In this document: in pieces, positions 1-11,094 of the stretch
How positions within the stretch are numbered: the first letter of the stretch is position 1
Layout: the number at the start of each line of letters is the position of its first letter
DNA from: Helianthus annuus
Lineage: Eukaryota; Streptophyta; Magnoliopsida; Asterales; Asteraceae
DNA: 64,000 nt
Direction of reading: 5' to 3'
Assembly: GCF_002127325.2 (NCBI RefSeq)
Contig: NC_035434.2
Span: forward strand, 77,259,343-77,323,342
Notes under the pieces: generated by a model
What the model saw: only the letters and a program-made list of their open reading frames with translations
Told to the model about the DNA's origin: nothing
The model's database searches: none
Made by a program: the position numbers and the translations under genes

Positions 1-201
1 TGAGTTATCAAAGATTGAACCCATGACCTCTTCGTGGAAAAGAGGGAGATTTACCACTACACCAGCTTTCTTTTTATTTCTATGGTGTCCACCTAATTGT
101 ATTTATGGGGTCCATATACAATTTAATATACCGAATCTACTATTTTTTTAAAAAGATTGGGGTCCGGGGATCCCGGTGGCACCAATGTGGGTCCGCCCCT
201 G
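1..201 (-). mobile_element. hAT/SINE-like element end with tRNA-like boxes, cut by window edge
   Basis: Read on the minus strand, the segment starts with CAGGGGCGGACCCAC at 201, a terminal sequence common in plant non-autonomous DNA elements. It later contains a perfect A-box match (TGGTGTAGTGG, forward 54-64) and a near-perfect B-box (GGTTCAATCT, forward 12-21), 32 bp apart as in a tRNA-type pol III promoter. The other end lies outside the window, so neither TSD nor class can be fixed. It could be a SINE head captured in a hAT-like element. Confidence 0.45.
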
Positions 202-546
202 GTTGTTGCTAAATATGTTAGATGGGGAAACAATTTAGAGAGAAGAAAGCTCTCTGGATCTATGTAGAAATCAACGGATTTACAAGATCTCGCCGGAATA
301 ATTGTTGTAGATGATGTATTAGTGCATGTCTGCGAAGAACGCACGCTTGCGGTGGAGAAGAAACTTTGCATGTTAAACAAAAACGAAAGTCATTTTAAGT
401 TAATTTGTTATAATAAAGTGCTTTGGAAATGAAACAAAACTTGCATTCTTTTAAGATGCTGCAGCTTTCTTTCACTATTTCATTTCACCTTAATGTTTTA
501 TATTTTCCAACTTTAAATCATGTATTTTAGTAGTTATAGTTATAAT
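202..546. other. AT-rich intergenic DNA, nothing recognised
   Basis: No open frame resembling a known family, no RNA gene and no clear repeat boundary was seen. A minus-strand frame (123-380) overlaps the element end at 1-201 and has no recognisable motif. Confidence 0.5.
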
Positions 547-555
547 TTTAGTTTA

Positions 556-1412
556 GAGTTAATAGCCAAAATGGTCCCTGAGGTTTGCTCACTTTTGCCA
601 CTTTAGTTCAAAATCCAAAATTTTTAAATTTGGGTCCCTGAGGTTTGCATTTTGTTGCCATTTTGGTCCAAAAGTGAAATTTGACCAGAATCCCCAAATT
701 AAAACCCCCTGTTTTGTCCTTACCCTCAGGGGTATTTTGGTCATTTTAGAATTATTATAACTAAATATTGATTAAACCTTTTTCTATTTATGATTAAACA
801 TAATGTCATCCGCCAGAACAACAACAACAAGCACCACCACCACACCACCACCCCCACCCCCACCACCGCATCATCCCCACCACCACCATCCCACTACCGC
901 CAACACCACCATCCCACTGCCGCCAACCCTCCCAAACCCAAAACCCTCAAAAACCCTCACATAACTCAAAGCTGTTAATTCAGCAGTGAAGAAACCGACA
1001 ATCAAATCGGCTTCAAAATCTTCGATAATCAAATCGGCGACCAAACCTGTTAAATCAGCAATGAAAAAACCGCAGAGATGAAGGGGTTCCGTCAGATCGA
1101 CGGCGGAGATGAAGGCGGCGGCGTAGCTGAGGTGGTTTTGGAGATGAAGGCGGCAGCGTAGTGGAGGAGGTGAGGGTGTCGGGGGTGGCGGCGGTGATGG
1201 CGGAGGGTTCTTGTTCTTATGATCAACACCCCCATCTTCAAAATCCTCATCTTCATCTCCCCTTTCAGATCTTCAACCATTTCTGCAACTCACCACCACA
1301 AAACCCTAACCCTATCTTCTCCTTCATTCATCTCCCCCAACCTCAAGACCCTAACTCCGATCCACCTCAAATCCACCCCCCACCGCCGCCGGACCACCCT
1401 CACTGTCGCTAG

Positions 1413-1485
<73 letters not shown>

Positions 1486-1961
1486 GGTTTGATGAAGCTA
1501 TCAAGGCAGTCAATCAAGGTAACGGACCACCCTCACCGTGACTGGGTTTTGCCCCTTCCAAATCGCCGCGATTGGGGTTGTTTGAAGATGACGGTGGTGG
1601 TCAGAGGTGGTGCTCGAGGTGGTGTTCAGTGGTTGTGGTGTTAGTCGAATGGTGGTGGTGGGGATGATGCTAGTTCAGAGAGAGAGGGAGCATGAGAAAG
1701 ACGGTGATGGGGGCTAGGTTTATAAAGGGTCACACATTTTTGGGTTTTATTATTTATTCAAGAGAGAGGCAGAATGACTAAAATACCCCTGAGCATAAAG
1801 ACAAAATAGCAGGTTCTTTTTTGAAAATATAACCTGATTTCATTTTTGGACCAAAATGGCAACAAAATGCAAACCTCAGGGACCCAGATTTAAAAATTTT
1901 TGATTTTGGACTAAAGTGACAAAAGTGAGCAAACCTCAGAGACCATTTTGGCTATTAACTC
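556..1961. mobile_element. Non-autonomous Mutator-like element (MULE), 1.4 kb
   Basis: The ends are inverted copies starting GAGTTAATAGCCAAAATGG and extending about 190 bp inward with scattered mismatches. They are flanked by a perfect 9-bp direct repeat TTTAGTTTA (547-555 and 1962-1970). A 9-bp TSD with long TIRs is the hallmark of MULEs. No transposase frame is present. The interior is a Pro/Ser-rich and GC-richer patch plus an AG microsatellite, so it is a deletion derivative or a Pack-MULE carrying unidentified sequence. The short frames inside (for example 1161-1412 and 1219-1644) show no recognisable domain. Confidence 0.9.
1416..1482. repeat. (AG)n microsatellite
   Basis: An uninterrupted AG dinucleotide tract of about 67 bp inside the MULE. 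It produces Arg-Glu and Leu-Ser shadow frames on the two strands, which are not genes. Confidence 0.97.
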
Positions 1962-1970
1962 TTTAGTTTA

Positions 1971-2468
1971 TTATATATTTTATTAGATTTTTTTGTATTC
2001 TTTTATGTTGTATTATGTATAAAGTTTTAAGTAAAATAACACTACCAATTAATGACTCGATTAAAATAATGAGTGTGTGTTTTATCAATAGTTTGTGTTT
2101 TCTAAGTTTGAGTGGGCAAAAGCTATCAATTTAGACTTTAGATTAATTTGTTTAAATATTGAATTAGGTTAGATAAGTATGGATGATTTATAGGTGCAAA
2201 TTCAAAATTCTTCGTGAACCGAAACCGGCTTGCAACCCATATGGAGAGAAGCATGATAGAAATCGTAGGGTTTGGAACTGGTTTGAGTCTAATAGAAATG
2301 AACTTGCTCATTAACAACCTTTAATGGTGTTCCCCGTCCGCGACGCGCGGACACCCCATTAGTTTACTTAAATATTCATTAAATCAAAGAAAAATTTTAT
2401 AATAGTAACGAGGGAACAGTTTTGTTTTAACCTTCTCATAAAGATGAATGATAAATACATATATATAG
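1971..2468. other. AT-rich intergenic DNA with one GC hairpin
   Basis: Nothing coding is recognised. At 2336-2352 the sequence GTCCGCGACGCGCGGAC forms a 7-bp stem. It is followed after about 10 bp by ATTAGT, reminiscent of a Helitron 3' end but lacking the canonical CTAG. Confidence 0.45.
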
Positions 2469-2902
2469 GGTAGGGCTAGATAGAAAACCCTATATATATA
2501 AAAAACCCGAGAAAACCCAAGCTCCCGACATTTTTTTTTTTTTGAAAAAAATAACACATGTAATATACATGTTTTTAAGACTTTTGGGCCAAAAAAATCA
2601 AAAAAGCGCCGAAGGGATATTTTTTTAAAAAAAAAACAAGTTTCAGCAATTTTCAGCGAAATTCTGTTTTTTTTGCTTAACACGTGTTAGGAGCTGAAAT
2701 TTGTTTATTTTTTTTAAAAAAATCCCTTCGGCGCTTTTTTGTTTTTTTTGGCCCAAAACACTCTAAAACATGTATATTACATGTGTAATTTTTTTAAAAA
2801 AAAAAAAATGTCGGGAGGTTGGGTAAAAATGGCTTCCCATTTGGGTTTCCAAAGTTTTCTAAGAATTTTAGGGTTTTTTATCTAGCATTATCCTACTCTA
2901 CC
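2469..2902. mobile_element. Long-TIR foldback MITE
   Basis: The two halves (about 2469-2640 and 2690-2902) are inverted copies. GGTAGGGCTAGATAGAAAACCC at the left matches the right end with mismatches. Inner blocks such as CCCGACATTT, ACATGTAATATACATG, GGGCCAAAA and GCGCCGAAGGGAT are mirrored. The flanks are AT-rich, so the TSD cannot be fixed. No transposase is present, and the minus frame 2384-2683 is a by-product. Confidence 0.75.
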
Positions 2903-3055
2903 TTATATAAAAAATGCTAACATGGTCATCACGAGGGTACATTGTTTTGTAATAAAAAAGTTAAATAGATCATATTATAAAAACATAAGTACTAGAATGG
3001 TCTTTATGAGTGTGCTTAGTCTGATTAACTTCTATTTTTAATAAGTAAAACTATA

Positions 3056-3352
3056 GGGTGTGGTCATGACCCTCATGGTCACCATGATCCTCTACATCAG
3101 CGCCATGTCACTCACTTCTAATCCATCATCTAAAACCATTATCCTAAGGGTGTGGTCATGACCCAAACCACTATTTTTTTATTTTAGTTTACTTTTGTGG
3201 AAAAGGAAAATGAAATATTGAAAAGGAAAGTAGGCTCATGGTTACCATGGTTTAATCCATGCCAACCATGGTGGATGAAACAAGGAGATGGAATACCAAT
3301 CCATTGATGGCCCTATGTGGCATTAATGACCCAACCCATGCTCCCCATACCC
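3056..3352. mobile_element. Possible MITE with GGGTGTGGTCATGACC ends
   Basis: GGGTGTGGTCATGACCC occurs at 3056 and again at about 3149. The right side ends CCCCATACCC, a weak inverted match to GGGTGTGG. Several CATGGT/ACCATG inverted motifs lie between. No clean TSD was found, so boundaries and class are uncertain. Confidence 0.35.
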
Positions 3353-3716
3353 TTAGCCTAAATGTTGAAGTGTATCATTGAAGCACCTAGAACTGTCATG
3401 AGTGTCCTTAATTACTTTTTTCTAACTTTTTTTCTTTAAATTAGTATATTTTCTTTAAATTAGTATATTTTCTTTGGACTATATATGGTTTGATCCTCGA
3501 GTTGATTCTGGACAACAGCACATCCTTATGAAAGCTGCATATATGAAAACCTTTGGGAACTTAAGATGGTAAGAAGCTCCTATATAGTGACAGATGTTTA
3601 AGAGAAATCAAATGACCTAGTTAATTTTGTCTAAAAGAAAAAGAAACATATGTACATGCAAGTCACATGCTATTTTCTCATTCTTATTTTCTAAACGTTC
3701 ATAACTTTTTTATACG
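3353..3716. other. AT-rich intergenic DNA
   Basis: No gene seen. A short perfect tandem duplication of an 18-20 bp AT-rich unit (TTTCTTTAAATTAGTATA) lies at about 3430-3470. Confidence 0.5.
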
Positions 3717-4578
3717 TCACTAGGTTATAACCCGAGAATTTCCCGGATAGGAAAAATTAATTTATATTAATCGAAGTATGTCGTCAAATAAAATAAAAAC
3801 ACATGTTTTTAAAAGTGATATTGTTTTATAATTGATTTATATTAACAGTTATATTTGAGATAAATTTTAACGTAATTGACAAAATCTGTAATTAACGTAA
3901 TTGGCATATAAGAAGTATAGGGCAAGAAAGTATCAATACAAAGAATGGACCATCAGTGAAGTGTAAGAGGAGACAGCCAGAATTCAAAAGATGATTCAAG
4001 ACAAGGTAAAGCTAACTCCTCCAGTTTGGGCAAATTACAAGAAAAATGTACCAGAAAGGACCTTAAAACTGAAAAGAATGAAATAAAAGCTGATAACTGC
4101 TGATTATGGGTCAAGGAACCATGTTACAAGGTGGACAAAAGAAAAGGTGTTAGCTACCTATAAAAAGTTGGAAGTGTTAAGGAAGAGAGATCTCACTGCT
4201 CCTAAAAACCTGATTATCCGGAAGCAGTGGTTCCAGTCAAACAAAAAAAATTGCCAATCAGGAGACCCACTGCTCCACATGCTACCATCCTTTATCAAAG
4301 AAGGAAAGAAAAGCAGATGGATGAATTAACAAAAGAAGACAAGGCTCAAGAAGAATACATCATCAAAATGGTTCTTTAAACATTTATGGAAGATAAACAA
4401 GACTCAACACAATCTAAACTTCAAGTTTTTATACTCTAAACTTTAAGTATTTACCGACTGACTTATTTATTTATTCTATTTATAAGTCTATATAAATATA
4501 ACTATACTCATCATTTCTATTTGTTATGCATGGTTTTCTAAGAAACGACCTGTGTTTGCACACGGGTCTTACCGCTAG
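3717..4578 (+). mobile_element. Helitron-like element, non-autonomous
   Basis: The right end has the Helitron 3' signature: a hairpin (4547-4568, GACC...GGGTC with a TTTG loop), six bases, then CTAG (4575-4578) followed by a host T. The left boundary is placed at TCACTAGGTTATAACCCG. The base before it is G, not the expected A, so that end is tentative. No Rep/helicase frame is present. The interior (about 3900-4380) is less AT-rich and could be captured sequence. Its longest frame (4147-4329, 60 aa, Lys-rich) has no family I can name. Confidence 0.5.
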
Positions 4579-4745
4579 TACATTATAATAAAGCAAAACA
4601 ATCTATGACCACTTGTCAGCCGCTTACACAACTTATTACCACGTGTCATTCTCTTGCTCCAACTTGATTGATTATAGACCCTAAAACAAAAATAACGCGT
4701 ATGTGTATCTTTGCTAAAGCGTTAGTTTCGCTCTGTTTCACAAAC

Positions 4746-5685
4746 CCTAAGGTAGTGTTTGGTATGCCGGAATGAGAGGCATAATGGAATAGACTATTAC
4801 GAGGGAATGAAGAAAAAGGTGTTTGGTCGGTCAATGGAGTGGAATCACCCATTACATAATGCATTCAATTCCTTCAAAATCATTTTATCAACCCCCATGT
4901 TTATTTTTATTCCATCCCATTTTGCACCCTCCATTAACTACACCACCACCCACCAACACCGACGCTCACCGACACCCCAACCCGCCACCCGCCACCGCGG
5001 CCACCACTGCCACCGACCATCTTTACCACCCGTTGTCGCCTCTGCCACCTCCAACCACCAACGACACCCAACAACACCACCACGTGCCACCGTTGCCACC
5101 CACTGCCGCCACCAACCATCACCGACGGTTACCGTCGTCACCCAACCACCACCGACGGTCACTGCCGTTGCCACCCACCCACCATCGTTGCCACCCACTG
5201 CCGCCTCCGCCGCCACCAACGGTCACCATCGTTGCCACCACCCACCACCGTTGCCACCCACCACCGCCACTTACCGCCACTGACGGTCATCACCGTCGCC
5301 ACCACCCACCTACCACCGTTTCCACCCATCGCCGCCTCCACTGCCACCAACTACCGCCGCCGCCACCCATCCGTCACGACCACCCATCGCCGCTGCCACT
5401 CGATGTCGTTGCCACCCATCCCAGCCGCAACACCACCACCCACCACCACCGCCATCACCACCCACTTACGCCACCTATCACCACCCACCTCCACCACTCA
5501 CCATTGATTTTATTCCTTCATTTTTTCTTGCCTAACAAACAATACACGGTAATAATTCATTTCATTTTCACATGTTAACCAAACAAGACATGGAATGGTA
5601 ATGATCTATTTCATTCCCTCATGCATTCCATTACCTCATCCATTTCATTCTCTCGTCCATCCCATTAACCTTTTACAAACAGACC
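4746..5685. mobile_element. Possible hAT-like element with CCACC-rich core
   Basis: GGTAGTGTTTGGTATG at the left and the inverse of GGGTCTGTTTGTAAAAGG at the right are similar to hAT-type ends. Subterminal blocks rich in GGAATG/CATTCC mirror each other (about 4770-4870 and 5560-5665). No TSD was found, so the assignment is tentative. No transposase frame is present. Confidence 0.4.
4935..5505. repeat. CCACC/GTTGCCACC degenerate minisatellite
   Basis: About 570 bp built from variants of CACCGTTGCCACCCACC with CCG and CCA triplets. It gives long His/Pro/Thr frames on the plus strand and Gly/Trp/Val frames on the minus strand (up to 251 aa). These are compositional artefacts with no domain. Confidence 0.85.
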
Positions 5686-5816
5686 CGATTTGATCTTTGC
5701 AACAACATAATTCTTGGGCATCGTTCCGATTTCTTAACATCACTCAAATTTACGTTAAATCACAATAGTTAATATCATCGCATCAATCCCAATTTTGTTT
5801 ATTTCTATTTGGATTC

Positions 5817-6152
5817 TGATGTGGTTCCAACCGATAATCGATTGGCCAAAGCAAATAGGGAGAATTCTAGAGAGAATTTAAGATAGGATTTTAGATAATT
5901 TTTTCTTCATATCTCATTATCAAAACAAAACCACTTAAATAGGAATTACATGAAAACAATAACTGACTATCCATGGAATGAGGGGATCATGGATACCCAC
6001 TACTCCTCTATCTTAAGATTATGGATCATCAACTAGTACTACGAACTGCAAAACAAATACTAAAATAATAAAACATGACAATTAAATAACATGTGCTATT
6101 CACATGGAGTTATATGAATGAGATCCATGTATAACATTGCGGGTACGTATCA
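5817..6152 (-). repeat. Element A 3' LTR
   Basis: Runs from TGATGTGGTTCC to CGTATCA on the plus strand and is the 3' LTR in the element's own orientation. It is bordered on its inner side by the purine tract GGGGTGGAA (minus strand). Confidence 0.85.
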
Positions 6153-6350
6153 TTCCACCCCGCTCGAATTCACCTTGTCCTCAAGGTGAAAGTCGGGATA
6201 AGCACGAACAAAACGTCCCACGTTGGACGCCACTCAGTTCGTTTGGTGACGTTCGGAGAAATCGTAGTTAAGCGCCATGTGGCCGCCACTCATTCATAGG
6301 ACTCGCCTTTGGTCTAGTTCCAACAAGTACAACCCACTCCATTAAATGTC

Positions 6351-6920
6351 TCACATCATTACCGCCAAGCTTATAGTTGTAGTTGTCATGAGAAATTTGA
6401 ATTTTCCTTTTAGCAGACGATACATGCATAACATGTATAAAAAAACAACTTTTCCCATGGCAGGAGCACCAAACCAAATGTCATCAACATGTCTCGGTTC
6501 ACAAGAGTCTGTCATTAATGAATTTTTGTTGGCATCCTGTATCTTAGGTTGGAAGCATGGGCTTGATGGCTGATGTTTTTGAATTCCACCTAGCGAACCG
6601 CAATGGCCCGGTGTTACTTGTAACGGGTCTTGTTGTAGTGCAACAAAAAGTTTTGCTGTTGATGCGGAGGGTGAACTAACTTTTTTCGGTGGCGGTGTCG
6701 CGACAGGTTGGATGAGGTTGGTTGATTTTGTGGCTGTTGGTGCGGGTAATGGTTCGGGAAGGGAGGTGGGTGGTGATTGGATATTGGTTTGGGGGGCTTC
6801 CCACTTGGTTCGAATTGACTGGAACTCGTTGAGAAGGGTTTGCAACTGAGACTCGAGCCTCGAAAGGGATTCGTTCATCCATTGGTAGAACTCGGTTTCG
6901 GATAGAGTGTGAGCAACCAT
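6351..6920 (-). pseudogene. Element A remnant Gag-like ORF
   Basis: A minus-strand frame of about 190 codons. The open frame extends upstream through the PBS into the LTR (6965), so I place the start at the first Met after the PBS (6920). The N-terminus has a short coiled-coil-like stretch (NESLSRLESQLQTLLNEF) followed by a Pro/Ser/Thr-rich linker. No capsid-like, zinc-knuckle, RT or integrase motif is visible. Similar N-terminal Met/Trp/Asn-Glu-Ser spacing recurs in element B, suggesting both derive from the same type of gypsy element by internal deletion. Function as a protein is doubtful. Confidence 0.45.
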
Positions 6921-6937
6921 GGTCGGGGGATCACGAC

Positions 6938-6950
6938 GGCTCTGATACCA
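6938..6950 (-). promoter_or_regulatory. Element A primer binding site (tRNA-iMet type)
   Basis: On the minus strand TGGTATCAGAGCC follows the LTR end almost directly. It is complementary to the initiator-Met tRNA 3' end, as used by many plant LTR elements. Confidence 0.85.
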
Positions 6951-6951
6951 C

Positions 6952-7288
6952 TGATGTGGTTCCAACCGATAATCGATTGGCCAAAGTAAATAGGGAGAAT
7001 TCTAGAGAGAATTTAAGATAGGATTTTATATAATTTCTTCTTCATATCTCATTATCAAAACAAAACCTCTTAAATAGGAATTACATGAAAACAAATAACT
7101 GACTATCCATGGAATGAGGGGATCATGGATACCCACTACTCCTCTATCTTAAGATTATGGATCATCAACTAGTACTACGAATTGCAAAACAAATACTAAA
7201 ATAATAAAACATGACAATTAAGTAACATGTGCTATTCACATGGAGTTATATGAATGAGATCCATGTATAACATTGCGGGTACATATCA
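6952..7288 (-). repeat. Element A 5' LTR
   Basis: Second copy of the 336-337 bp LTR, adjacent to the PBS. About nine differences from 5817-6152, including an A insertion near 7096 and several transitions. Confidence 0.85.
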
Positions 7289-7292
7289 TTAA

Positions 7293-7348
7293 TGATGTGT
7301 GCCATGAAACCCACGAAGTCATGAAGACATATCAAACATATGCATCAC
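7293..7348 (+). repeat. Element B 5' LTR, first part
   Basis: 56 bp from TGATGTGTGCCATG to GCATCAC, identical to 22284-22339. It ends in the ATCAC target duplication of element C. Confidence 0.9.
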
Positions 7349-9253
7349 TGATATTCGCTAATTTACACATATTTTAGTCCCCCGTTTTACCCCTATTTTA
7401 TGCATTTTCGGCCGTAAAACCATCATTCGGATACTTAATTATCTACATTTTTGTTTACAGGCCTAAAACAGCATACCAGACAAGATGATAGCGAAAACGA
7501 GGACTTTCCGGACAAAACGACAAAGCTGCGGACATTCTGTTAAGGATTCTAAACTGGGCCTGTGGAACGACCGTTCCACCTGATGCACGGTCGTGCATCT
7601 CCGACAAAGTTGATTAACCCGGCAATGAACGAGAGGTGCGACTGGGCGTTCTAGGAAAACAAGGCGGCTCGGTGAAGAACGGTCGTTCCATATGAAGAAC
7701 GACCGTGCGTATCCGATGAACCAACAGAGTCTCGGTGATGAACGGTCAGTGTGACTCGGCGTGCAACAACAACCCGGAACTGAACGACCGTTCCATCTAA
7801 AGAACGGTCGTGCGATTTCGAATCTGGTCAACGATCTGATGACGTCATGCGGTATGGTGGACCACCACCAATAATTGCTTAAAGTGCACGGCCGTGCCAA
7901 ACCAAGAACGACGGTGCAACTTCAAAAAAGCATAAAAACAGAACAGAACCATTCTATTAGTAACTCTGGAATTTTGGAGAGCTTTGCAGGCGATTTTGAG
8001 GCTCCGAAGGCTTCTGCTTTCACTCGGATTCAAGCCACATTGCCCGGTTTTGCTCATTTACTATCCGGATTCTTAATCTTGTGCTTGTTTATGGTTTGGA
8101 TTTCTAATATTTCCAGAATTTTGTTAATATTTCAAGCATTTAGATTAATATTTATGTATTATTGTAGCCTTTGGGCAAAAACACAACAATCCCTTGCTTG
8201 ATTATAACCATTAGTATGTTAATCTATATTTGTAATGAAATTTGGAAGTGTTTTCTATGATTATCTTTGATGATTAGTTTGCAACCTTGTTATTGATATT
8301 GATTTCTTGATTATAAGTAATTGTGTTGGATGATTGGTGCTTGGTTAGGTAAGATAGTTGAAAAATGAAGCTTATTTAATCATGTATTAGTAAACTTTTA
8401 ATTTGGTTAACTAGCTTAACTTGGTTAAAATGTGGGCACCATGATACTCTAACGGGTTAGTGGTTTAATAAAATGTAATTATTGTTAATCAAGAAAGCTT
8501 GCCTTCACGGAAGGACTCTAACGGGTTAGATGGTGTTGTTATGAATTCTTGCCATGATTTGTTAGCTTAGTTAGTAGTTTCGGCCAAAATTGCTATCTTG
8601 GTGAATTTATGCGCAAGATTTGTAAAATGAACTCGGTTGTGATTTAATCTAGTTTATGCTTGTCTCGGTGGTTGCATTGTGTTTATCGGTGTTGCTTTCC
8701 TTGATTAAGTGAGGTTAGAAAACTCCTAACGGATGACTAACTTATTTTTAGGAGATTTTTGTAGACATTTATCAATTGCACGTTAAAGAACAATTTTAGG
8801 TGGTTAAAGTGTGTTTATCGTTTTAACTTTCCGAATGATTGTCATGTTAGGATTCCCGAAAGGGATACTAATTGTCTTAAAATTGAAAATTGACCGAATG
8901 CTTCTAGTGCCAAAACTGACTTTGTTGACATGCTTTGGTTGTGTATTAAGCAAGGCTATTTATATATAATTTACTATGTTTTATAAGTATTTATTTATGC
9001 TTACTTTAGTTTAATTAAAACCAATACCATTTATGTTTTTACCGGTAATTTAGTGGCAAAGGTCTAGTATTATTTCTCCGCCCATTTCCGTGGATCGATA
9101 CTTGGTTCTTACCGATACTTTACTACATATATGACGGGGTACACTTGCCCTTTCGTGTGTGTTTTGATGTAAAAGTAATAATCACTTTTATAAATTTAAA
9201 ACCAATTCGTGTGTAATTTCATTGTAAAAATATGTGTAGTCACGCACGTACCA
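7349..9253 (+). repeat. Element C 5' LTR
   Basis: Starts TGATATTCGCTAATT and ends CACGCACGTACCA. It contains four paired 12-bp palindromes at 7565-7917, a probable TATA-like CATAAAAAC at about 7931, and the GGGTACACTTGCCC block near the U5 end that element E shares in form. Confidence 0.95.
7565..7917. promoter_or_regulatory. Paired-palindrome array in element C LTR
   Basis: Four pairs of 12-bp near-perfect palindromes of the form G(A/C)ACGRYCGT(T/G)C lie at 7565-7596, 7677-7708, 7782-7813 and 7886-7917. Within every pair the members are separated by exactly 8 bp, so starts are 20 bp apart (two helical turns). Decayed pairs are visible near 7626 and 7740. The last pair sits just upstream of the TATA-like box. 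Likely binding sites for a dimeric factor or a silencing target; this is inference. Confidence 0.7.
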
Positions 9254-9259
9254 AGTTTT

Positions 9260-9277
9260 TGGCGTCGTTGCCGGGGA
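9260..9277 (+). promoter_or_regulatory. Element C primer binding site (tRNA-Asp type)
   Basis: TGGCGTCGTTGCCGGGGA lies 6 bp after the LTR end and matches the PBS typical of Athila/Tat elements with one C-to-T change. Confidence 0.85.
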
Positions 9278-9699
9278 ATGGCGAGTTTTAGGAACGACCC
9301 GAGTCATTGTGTTATCGGTGTATATACTTGTTAATATTTGTGTATATTTTCGTGATTATTTATTTGTTGATTTATTTGTTAATATTTCTAGCTTTTAATT
9401 CAATTTATTCATTTTCGTGATTCTTTTGTACACTTGTAAATTTTTATTCTATTTATTTGTTCAATCCGGATTTATTTATTCATTTATTCTTTTAGTTTTC
9501 GGCTCTTAAAAATCATTTTCATACTAGCCGATTCGATTATTTTCGTTGCTTTAATTTTTATAAAAATTTCAGCCCATTTTCGGATTTTTATAAATTTTAC
9601 AGCCCATATTTATACATATTCTGCTTCTATTCAGCTAAAAAAAACAGCATTATTATATTAATAAAATATTCATTGTGTCAGTTTTTCGTTTGCAGGTTC

Positions 9700-10677
9700 A
9701 TGTCCTCAACTCCCGCGCCCGCTATTGCTGAGCCGACTGACGAACCAGCGCATAATCTTAGAAGAAGTAAGAGGCTGCGCGAAAGGTCGCTTGTCGTTGC
9801 ACAACGCATAGCAAATGCAATCGACGAGCCGGTGATTATCTCTGAAGACGAAAGCTCAGGGGACGAGGAGAGAGTCGTCATGGCGGACGACGACCGACCG
9901 TTGAATGAAACGAATCAGCCCGGAAGGGCAGGCCTGGAGCGGAGTATCCTTCAGCCCACTATAGATGCACCTAATTTTGAAATTAAACCTAGTATTATTA
10001 ATATGGTACAAAATTCTGTACAGTTTGACGGACGTGAGCATGAGGATCCCGGGAGGCATATCGCTGCTTTTCTTGCTATTTGTTCGACATTTAGGATGAC
10101 AGGTGTTTCGGAGGATGCGATTCAGTTGAGGTTGTTTCCGTTTTCGTTGCGTGACAAAGCTAGAGCTTGGTTTATGTCACTTCCTGCCGGGTCCATCAGG
10201 ACCTGGAATCAGTTGGCGGAGCAGTTTATGCAGAAATATTTTCCACCTGAGAAAACGAACAAACTACGGAATTGGATTGTTTCCTTTCGCCAGGACGAGG
10301 GCGAGTCGTTGCATGCGGCTTGGGAGAGATTTAAGGATTTGTTGATTGATGTGCCACATCACGGCTTCTCCAAGCGACAGCTGGTTTTGACGTTCTATCA
10401 TGGGCTCAGCTATAATACGCAGGAGCGATTAGACGTGAACGCGGGCGGCGATCTTGGAACTAAGACGCCGACTGAAGCGTATGATATTATAGAAAAAGCT
10501 GCGTTGAAATCCAGCTCGCGTCGGGACGGAGATAGAGGTCAGGCATCATCATCATCATCTCGTTCAGGAGTTCATGCTGTAGACGACTACACGGTCATTA
10601 CTACACAAATCTCGGCTCTTGCATCGAGATTCGACAGGTCCCAGATGATTGCGCATGCTGGCTCGGGATATGACTAG
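9700..10677 (+). pseudogene. gag: Element C Gag, N-terminal part (broken)
   Basis: Encodes the capsid-like Gag of an Athila-type element. I choose the Met at 9700, directly after a pyrimidine-tract/TTTGCAG acceptor-like site. The upstream in-frame Met at 9673 lies in the leader. An acidic, Arg-rich N-terminus is followed by the Retrotrans_gag-type region at about residues 80-220 (motifs FPFSLRDKARAWF, TWNQLAEQFMQKYFP and GESLHAAWERFKDLL). An in-frame TAG at 10675-10677 truncates it inside the zinc-knuckle region: CGVSHEPGAC follows directly, and the first Cys position reads Tyr. The same frame continues downstream, so this is one ORF interrupted by a stop. Confidence 0.85.
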
Positions 10678-11094
10678 TGCGGAGTGTCACACGAGCCTGG
10701 GGCATGTTTTCAGGGAGTCGTATATGAGGGCCACGAAGAAGTAGATTTCGTGAGTAATCAGGTAAGGCCGCAGAACAACCCGTACAGCAACACCTATAAT
10801 CCCGGTTGGAGAAATCACCCAAATTTTGGGTGGCGAGCGAACGCAGGAAATCAGAACCCATTGGGGTTCACTCAGCGTGCTCCAGCGCCTCAGCAGGGTC
10901 AGCAGTACCAGCAGTACAACCAACCCTACCAGCAGCGTCCATATTCGTACCAGAATCAGGGCACTGGGAGTAGCTCCTAGCAGCAGGCCCTTCAGTCTAG
11001 TTCCAAGCTGGAGGATATGATGGCTCAGCTTCTCTCTAGCTCTGAAAAACGATAACAACAAAGCGAAGATCGTTTTCTAGCTAACGAGGGAGAA
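10678..11094 (+). pseudogene. gag: Element C Gag, C-terminal low-complexity part (broken)
   Basis: Continues in the frame of 9700-10677 after the stop. It starts with the remaining half of the zinc knuckle, then a stretch rich in Asn, Tyr and Gln (NPYSNTYNPGWRNHPNFGW, followed by Gln/Tyr repeats). Two more in-frame stops follow, TAG at 10978-10980 and TAA at 11053-11055. The Pro-Gly-Trp-Arg-Asn-His-Pro block also occurs in element E Gag, confirming the alignment of this broken piece. Confidence 0.75.

Larger units (their letters stand above)
5817..7288 (-). mobile_element. Element A: small non-autonomous LTR retrotransposon
   Basis: Two direct LTRs of about 336 bp surround about 800 bp, oriented on the minus strand. 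A tRNA-iMet-type PBS lies beside the right LTR, and a GGGGTGGAA purine tract lies beside the left LTR. The interior encodes only a remnant Gag-like N-terminus and a short tail (about 6165-6195) resembling the C-terminal end of gypsy pol. LTRs differ at about nine positions by eye. The left flank GATTC (5812-5816) has no matching copy at 7289. The only match is after element B at 22628-22632. Confidence 0.85.

Noticed and set aside
1161..1644. Possible small secreted protein gene inside the MULE
   Set aside because: Frames pass through the AG microsatellite, lack splice or domain evidence, and overlap on both strands.
4823..5578. 251-aa His/Pro-rich open frame and its antisense Gly/Trp frames
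   Set aside because: Produced by the CCACC minisatellite; several frames on both strands are open at once and no domain is present.
7463..7900. 145-aa minus frame in the C LTR (and 186 aa at 19573-20133)
   Set aside because: Both are antisense to the LTR and run across the palindrome array; no family features.
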